NCBI GenBank assembly: GCA_019637615.1 | Contig: JAHBVJ010000019.1 | Span: 1-64,000 of the forward strand | Origin: Anaerolineae bacterium | GTDB taxonomy: Bacteria > Chloroflexota > Anaerolineae > Aggregatilineales > UBA2796 | Reading direction: 5' to 3' | Length of the DNA stretch: 64,000 nucleotides | Shown: positions 57,885-64,000 of the stretch, piece by piece | Position numbering within the stretch: the stretch's first letter is position 1 | Layout: each line of letters begins with the position of its first letter | Program-made: the position numbers and the translations under genes | Notes under the pieces: generated by a model | What the model saw: the letters and a program-made list of their open reading frames with translations, nothing else | Databases searched by the model: none | Told to the model about the DNA's origin: nothing

Positions 57885-59060
57885 ATGCGCGTTCGAATTC
57901 GCATCCTAGCCATGCTGATGCTCACGGCAGCGATGGTGACGATGATTAGTCCCGCTTTAGCGCAGCAGCCATTTGTTGAAAATGTCTTGGTGCAAGTCTA
58001 TAGCAACCAAGCAGGTGGCACAATCACCAGTGTCTTCACACCAGCCGCGGCGGGTATCTTCCGGTTGCCACAAGATGGCAGCAACAAAACCGAGATTTCA
58101 CGGGATGGACTATGGGCGGCCTCGTCAGATTTCCAGAATTTCATTAACTTTGGTCAGATTAACGCGCCGAGAACTCAACTCAAACTGTATCAAGGCTACA
58201 GCATGACCGGGTTCAAATTCTCCTCGGATTCGCGCTGGCTCCTGTACAGCCTGTCCAGTTTGCAGCCCGCCCGCACCTTGATCGGCATGCTGGAACTGGC
58301 GACGGGGAAAAAATTAGAGTTTGTCGCGGTAGCGGATGACTTCTCGCCGTTCGGCCCGCGCAAATCGGCAGCGCCCATTGACTATGACGGGCACCGTATG
58401 TTGGTCTACGCGTTCACGCCCTTCAGCGAAGGCGGCTTCGGCGGCATTTTCGCGATGCCCTTGCCTGATCTAACCCCCTATGGCGCTGATCAATACGGGA
58501 TGCCGCCTGTCTCGCTACTCGTGGGCGAAAATAACGCGGTCGTCAATTGGCAAGTCGCGCCGGATAACTCCAGACTAGCGCTGCTGTACAACGATCCCAA
58601 TAATCCTGTGCAAGGCTTCGTCGGGGAAGGCCCGATGCTGCCCGCCAACATCCTCGCCTCGGTCAATCTGACGACGGGACAAATCGATGTCCTTGCGCGG
58701 GCAGGCGTGGGGCAAGCCCTGAGCGTCATGACGTGGACATCCGACAGCACGCGCATCCTGTTCACGGGCGGCAACTATCAAAACAGTTCGTTTTTGGTCT
58801 ATGCCAAGATGTATGTCGTGTCCGTGCTCAACGGCATGGTTAGCGAAGTAGGACCATCCGTCAGCGAGCCAACGCAGTACTTCACGCAAATGCTCTCGTG
58901 CGGCACAGTGCTATATTCTGTGGTTGACCGGAGTACTCAGGGCGGGATAGCGCCTCAATCCCTGCTGCTCAGTTCACCGCTAGTCTCACCGACGAGCTAC
59001 ACCGTGTTGGGGTCTAGCCCGTCTGGTTACAGCTTGCAGCAGTGTACTGGCCTAAGCTAA
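57885..59060 (+). CDS. Secreted beta-propeller-like protein
   Basis: 391 residues from ATG 57885 (AGGGGAG 8 nt upstream; longer frame to 57753 rejected). A signal peptide MRVRIRILAMLMLTAAMVTM then ISPALAQ is followed by about 360 residues with repeated S-x-D-x-R-x-[IL]-[LF]-F/Y strands typical of WD40-like/TolB propellers: GLWAASSDFQ, FSSDSRWLLYSLSSL, APDNSRLALLYNDP and TWTSDSTRILFTGGN. Exact family unknown. Exported, probably a binding protein. A terminator follows at 59085-59117. Confidence 0.72.
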   Translation: MRVRIRILAMLMLTAAMVTMISPALAQQPFVENVLVQVYSNQAGGTITSVFTPAAAGIFRLPQDGSNKTEISRDGLWAASSDFQNFINFGQINAPRTQLKLYQGYSMTGFKFSSDSRWLLYSLSSLQPARTLIGMLELATGKKLEFVAVADDFSPFGPRKSAAPIDYDGHRMLVYAFTPFSEGGFGGIFAMPLPDLTPYGADQYGMPPVSLLVGENNAVVNWQVAPDNSRLALLYNDPNNPVQGFVGEGPMLPANILASVNLTTGQIDVLARAGVGQALSVMTWTSDSTRILFTGGNYQNSSFLVYAKMYVVSVLNGMVSEVGPSVSEPTQYFTQMLSCGTVLYSVVDRSTQGGIAPQSLLLSSPLVSPTSYTVLGSSPSGYSLQQCTGLS

Positions 59061-59084
59061 TTGCGTGCAGTGGAATGTGGAATT

Positions 59085-59117
59085 AAAGTATGGCAGTTTG
59101 AAATGCTGCCATACTTT
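59085..59117. terminator. Bidirectional rho-independent terminator
   Basis: AAAGTATGGCAG (59085-59096) pairs with CTGCCATACTTT (59106-59117), 12 bp perfect, loop of 9 nt, between converging genes. Confidence 0.8.
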
Positions 59118-59160
59118 ACTCACTTTACTCGCTGATAGTTGTTACGCTGAAGTTGTAACC

Positions 59161-60510
59161 TCACACGTCTTGCTCTTGCGTGACATGCCGTTCCCGTTGG
59201 AAGCGTTCCGCTAGAATGTCGATGAGAGACGGCGCGCCGATCACTTGTAATTCATAGCGAACCCGTTCAATCGGCAGCCGGATATGCAGTACCCGCCGCA
59301 GGTCAATCGGTGTAGCAGCGATCACGAGATCAGCTTCAGCGCTGTTCATCGTCGCTTCGAGGTCAGCGATCTGCGCCTTGCCATAGCCCATCGCGGGCAG
59401 CACATTGCCGAGCGTCGGATACTTGGTGTACACATCACGGATCGATCCGATGGCAAACGGACGCGGATCAACGATCTGCGCCGCGCCGAAGCGCATCGCC
59501 GCCACGATGCCCGCACCGTAGGCCATTTCGCCGTGTGTAAGCGTCGGGCCATCTTCGACCACCAGCACACGTTTGCCTCGGATCGCTTCGGCATTCTCCA
59601 CAAATAATGGCGACGCTGCTTCTACGATGACCGCTTTGGGGTTCAACCGCATCACGTTCTCGCGCACTTTCAGCACATCGCTGTAATCGGCGGTATCGAC
59701 CTTGTTGATCACTACCACATCGGCTAAACGCACATTCGCCTCGCCGGGATGGTACGACAGCTCGTGCCCCGCGCGGTGCGGATCAGCCACCACGATGTGC
59801 AGATCGGGCACGATGAACGGCAAATCATTGTTGCCGCCGTCCCACAAAATTACATCTGCTTCGGTTTCAGCAGCGCGCAAGATTTTTTCATAATCTACGC
59901 CTGCGAAGACGATATGCCCGTGGTCGATATGTGGCTCGTATTCCTCGCGTTCCTCGATTGTGGTCTCATAGCGATCGAGGTCGGCATAGGTCGCGAACCG
60001 CTGTACCGTCTGCTTCACCAGATCGCCATACGGCATCGGATGACGGATAACAGCTACTTTCAGCCCGATTGCCTTGAGATAATCCGCCACAAAGCGTGTT
60101 GTCTGGCTTTTGCCGCTGCCCGTGCGTACAGCACAAATCGACACTACGGGACGTTTGGCCTTGATCTGCGTTTGCTGTGCGCCCAATAATCGGAAATCTG
60201 CACCCGCCGCGACGACTTCAGACACTTTGTGCATCACGTAGTCATACGAGACATCGCTATACGAAAAGATAACTTGGTCGATCTGGTTGTCGCGGATCAA
60301 ACGTGGAAGATCGCGTTCAGGCCAGATCGGAATGCCTTTCGGATACAAATCGCCAGCCAGTTGGCGCGGATAGGTACGTCCATCAATGCCGGGGATTTGG
60401 GTAGCGGTAAATGCTACCACCTCGTAATTTTGTTGATTCCGAAAACAGACATTGAAGTTATGAAAATCTCGTCCAGCCGCTCCCATAATCAAAACGCGAG
60501 TTCGTGTCAT
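59161..60510 (-). CDS. Cyclic-2,3-diphosphoglycerate-synthetase-like GTP/ATP-binding protein
   Basis: 449 residues. RVLIMGAAGRDFHNFNVCFR, then a Rossmann-like part, a Walker A VSICAVRTGSGKSQTTRFVA and domain ADVVVINKVDTADYSDV, typical of proteins annotated as cyclic 2,3-diphosphoglycerate synthetase in archaea and some bacteria. The archaeal enzyme makes a thermoprotective compound; bacterial homologues more likely have another role. Single gene. The gap 60511-60576 has nothing seen. Confidence 0.75.
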   Translation of the reverse strand: MTRTRVLIMGAAGRDFHNFNVCFRNQQNYEVVAFTATQIPGIDGRTYPRQLAGDLYPKGIPIWPERDLPRLIRDNQIDQVIFSYSDVSYDYVMHKVSEVVAAGADFRLLGAQQTQIKAKRPVVSICAVRTGSGKSQTTRFVADYLKAIGLKVAVIRHPMPYGDLVKQTVQRFATYADLDRYETTIEEREEYEPHIDHGHIVFAGVDYEKILRAAETEADVILWDGGNNDLPFIVPDLHIVVADPHRAGHELSYHPGEANVRLADVVVINKVDTADYSDVLKVRENVMRLNPKAVIVEAASPLFVENAEAIRGKRVLVVEDGPTLTHGEMAYGAGIVAAMRFGAAQIVDPRPFAIGSIRDVYTKYPTLGNVLPAMGYGKAQIADLEATMNSAEADLVIAATPIDLRRVLHIRLPIERVRYELQVIGAPSLIDILAERFQRERHVTQEQDV

Positions 60511-60576
60511 CTTTTACTGTCCATTACAAAAATGCTTCACTATTGTCCTGAGCATAGGGAGATCAGCCACGCCTGA

Positions 60577-60843
60577 CTAGTCCGAAGGATCATGTTTTGG
60601 CCTGTCATTGCTCCTATCTCTGAGAAATCTCGCGGTTTCCGTTACAATTTGGGTTAAAGTGGTAGAGTATTGGAAAATAATGTCCCATAAAGAGATTTTT
60701 ATTGCGCTTTGTAGACCTTCTTCATCACGAGTCTCAAAATTATTAGGCTGAAAATAGTCCAAATAGGCGATACGCTGTTTTAGTCTACTGCTCTGGAGGT
60801 GGGCAAATGCGGGCATATCAAGAAAGTGGTTCCACCCTAGCAC
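60577..60843 (-). CDS. Hypothetical 88-residue protein
   Basis: Starts GTG 60843, with GAGG 9 nt upstream. The sequence (LKQRIAYLDYFQPNNFETRD, LQSAIKISLWDIIFQYSTTL, TQIVTETARFLRDRSNDRP) looks helical and natural. No family recognised. It stands between the divergent-facing cDPGS-like gene (66 nt downstream on the same strand) and glpC on the other strand. Confidence 0.5.
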   Translation of the reverse strand: MLGWNHFLDMPAFAHLQSSRLKQRIAYLDYFQPNNFETRDEEGLQSAIKISLWDIIFQYSTTLTQIVTETARFLRDRSNDRPKHDPSD

Positions 60844-60917
60844 TTAGCACTACCTCATCGATTTCTTGCAGTAATCTAACACAAAGAACGTTACCATTAA
60901 CCGAATGAAGGTACATC

Positions 60918-62186
60918 GTGGCTGAACTGGAATTACGCGAACTCCCTTATCTACAGGACACACCCTTTACGGCAGACCACTGCGTAAAGTGCAACGTGTG
61001 TACGCAAGCGTGTCCCGTCGCTGCCGTCACCGATCTATTTCCCGGCCCCAAGACGGTCGGCCCGCAAGCCCAACGCTTCCGCGAACCGTCGCTACCATCC
61101 GTGGATAAGTCGCTGGACTATTGTTCAAGTTGTGGCATTTGCACCTTGGTCTGCCCACATGGGGTACGCGTGATGGAAATCAACACGCAAGCCAAGGCCA
61201 AACTCGCGGTAGAGCATGGCTTCAATTTGCGTAGTTGGGTGTTGGAGCATAATTCGTGGTGGGGCGTATTGGGGACGCCGTTCGCTCCATTGCTCAACTG
61301 GATGTTCGGGTTCAAGCCGTTCCGCTTAGTGCTGGAAAAGACGCTTGGTGTATCCAGCCGGGTCGCGTTCCCGACATGGGCGGGCTATACCTTCCGTGGT
61401 TGGTGGAAGCAGACCAAGCGTCGCGCCTCGGAAGCGGCACAGGTTGCCGGTGCGCCATCGGTCGTATTCTTCCACGGGTGCAGCACCAATACCTATGATC
61501 CGCGCTTGGGGAAACTCGCCGTCAAGGTCTTGGAGCACAATGGCTTCAACGTGATCGTGCCGGAACAAGATTGTTGCGGGCTGCCGATGCAGTCGAACGG
61601 CGACTTTGCCGAGGCACGAAAGTTTGCCAAGCGTAATACTAGTTCGTTGGCGCGTTTTGCGCGGCAGGGCATTCCTATCGTGGGCGTCTCCGGAAGCTGC
61701 ATGACCGCGCTCAAAAATGATTACGAACATATCCTCGATATGCATGACGATGAAACCCATGTAGTCGCAGCAGGTGTGTACGATATTTCTGAGTTTTTGC
61801 TAAAACTTTATCTACAAGGGAATTTGCGTACCGATTTTAAGCCAATCGATGCAAAAATCCCTTATCATGCGCCGTGCCAATTGAAAGCACACGGTTTTGG
61901 GCGACCCGCGCTCGACTTATTCGATCTGATCCCCGGCCTGCAAGTCTGGGAAGTGGATGCGGATTGTTGTGGCATTGCGGGTACTTACGGTTATAAAGCC
62001 GAGAAGCGCGACATCGCTGAACGTGTCGGGGCGCATTTATTCGAGCGAATTCGGGAGAGTGGTGCTAGTATGGCAGTCTGTGATACGGAAACGTGTCGCT
62101 GGCATATCTCCCAAATGACCGGAAAAAAGCTAATTCATCCCATTGAACTCATCGCACAAGCGTATGGGATTACTGTAGAAGCGTAA
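60918..62186 (+). CDS. glpC: Glycerol-3-phosphate dehydrogenase subunit C-like iron-sulphur protein
   Basis: 422 residues from GTG 60918. Two 4Fe-4S motifs: DHCVKCNVCTQACPVAAVTD and SLDYCSSCGICTLVCPHGVR (C-x2-C-x2-C-x3-C-P). Two CCG (heterodisulphide reductase) domains follow with CCGLPMQSNG and DCCGIAGTYGYKAEKRD, plus HAPCQLKAHG and CDTETCRWHIS. This matches anaerobic G3P dehydrogenase subunit C, which passes electrons to quinone. glpA and glpB are not next to it, so related roles (lactate or succinate oxidation) are possible. Confidence 0.86.
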   Translation: MAELELRELPYLQDTPFTADHCVKCNVCTQACPVAAVTDLFPGPKTVGPQAQRFREPSLPSVDKSLDYCSSCGICTLVCPHGVRVMEINTQAKAKLAVEHGFNLRSWVLEHNSWWGVLGTPFAPLLNWMFGFKPFRLVLEKTLGVSSRVAFPTWAGYTFRGWWKQTKRRASEAAQVAGAPSVVFFHGCSTNTYDPRLGKLAVKVLEHNGFNVIVPEQDCCGLPMQSNGDFAEARKFAKRNTSSLARFARQGIPIVGVSGSCMTALKNDYEHILDMHDDETHVVAAGVYDISEFLLKLYLQGNLRTDFKPIDAKIPYHAPCQLKAHGFGRPALDLFDLIPGLQVWEVDADCCGIAGTYGYKAEKRDIAERVGAHLFERIRESGASMAVCDTETCRWHISQMTGKKLIHPIELIAQAYGITVEA

Positions 62187-62288
62187 CGTCCTGTCCACCT
62201 CGCACTCTGTACAGTGCAGGATAGTGTAGTTTCGCGGGGGACTTAGGACAACCAAGATTTCATCATCATTCGTAGGAGTAAATGTTAG

Positions 62289-64000
<1,712 letters not shown>

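Overview
The window joins two kinds of DNA. Bases 1 to about 24,370 look like a mobile element or integrated plasmid: a serine recombinase, two replication-relaxation proteins, an HerA/TraD-like ATPase, an AEP primase with a DnaG-type zinc finger, an AAA ATPase with a ribbon-helix-helix partner, DUF2958, one RelE-like and three VapBC toxin-antitoxin pairs, and likely defence cargo (a TIR-like protein, an SUMF1-type cassette, a Ser/Thr kinase pair). From 24,720 to the right edge the genes are chromosomal housekeeping and metabolism: sugar oxidoreductase/isomerase, inositol phosphatase, a glycosyltransferase cluster with a two-component system, Fur plus CbiMQO, aspartokinase, an FHA protein, HIT, a DnaB-like ATPase, ribokinase, a deoxyhypusine-synthase homologue, FtsK, GH57, PpiC, a kinase, TetR plus cytochrome P450, a cyclic-2,3-diphosphoglycerate-synthetase-like protein, GlpC, and a partial FtsH.

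The organism is probably a Chloroflexota bacterium of the Anaerolineae type. This is inferred from the gene mix (CbiM with a fused PDGLE domain, TM-anchored SUMF1 protein, bacterial deoxyhypusine synthase homologue, GH57, many secreted beta-propeller/parvulin proteins) and is not proven by any rRNA here. No rRNA, tRNA or CRISPR array was seen.

Layout. 0-0.9 kb: sigma-region-2-like partial gene and two tiny membrane proteins. 1-5.1 kb: recombinase, TIR-like protein, SUMF1 cassette. 5.5-7.4 kb: DUF2958 operon. 7.9-9.5 kb: AT-rich orphan gene. 9.5-17.7 kb: transfer/replication-relaxation cluster with toxin-antitoxin genes. 17.76-18.93 kb: a gene-poor GC-rich stretch whose bases 17.96-18.35 kb can fold into long nested stems, the best candidate here for an undescribed structured RNA. 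18.8-20.2 kb: repeat-rich AAA/RHH locus. 20.4-24.4 kb: VapBC, primase, kinase pair. 24.7-64 kb: chromosome.

Regulatory observations. Many genes of the mobile part have a -35/-10 pair ending 5-9 nt before the start codon, so they are probably transcribed without a leader. On the chromosomal side, tandem 11-bp-spaced CCTTAA repeats lie upstream of two cell-surface gene groups near an OmpR-type regulator, a pair of TetR-type operators lies between tetR and the P450 gene, and eight GATCAT/ATGATC sites cluster in 177 bp before a secreted protein gene.
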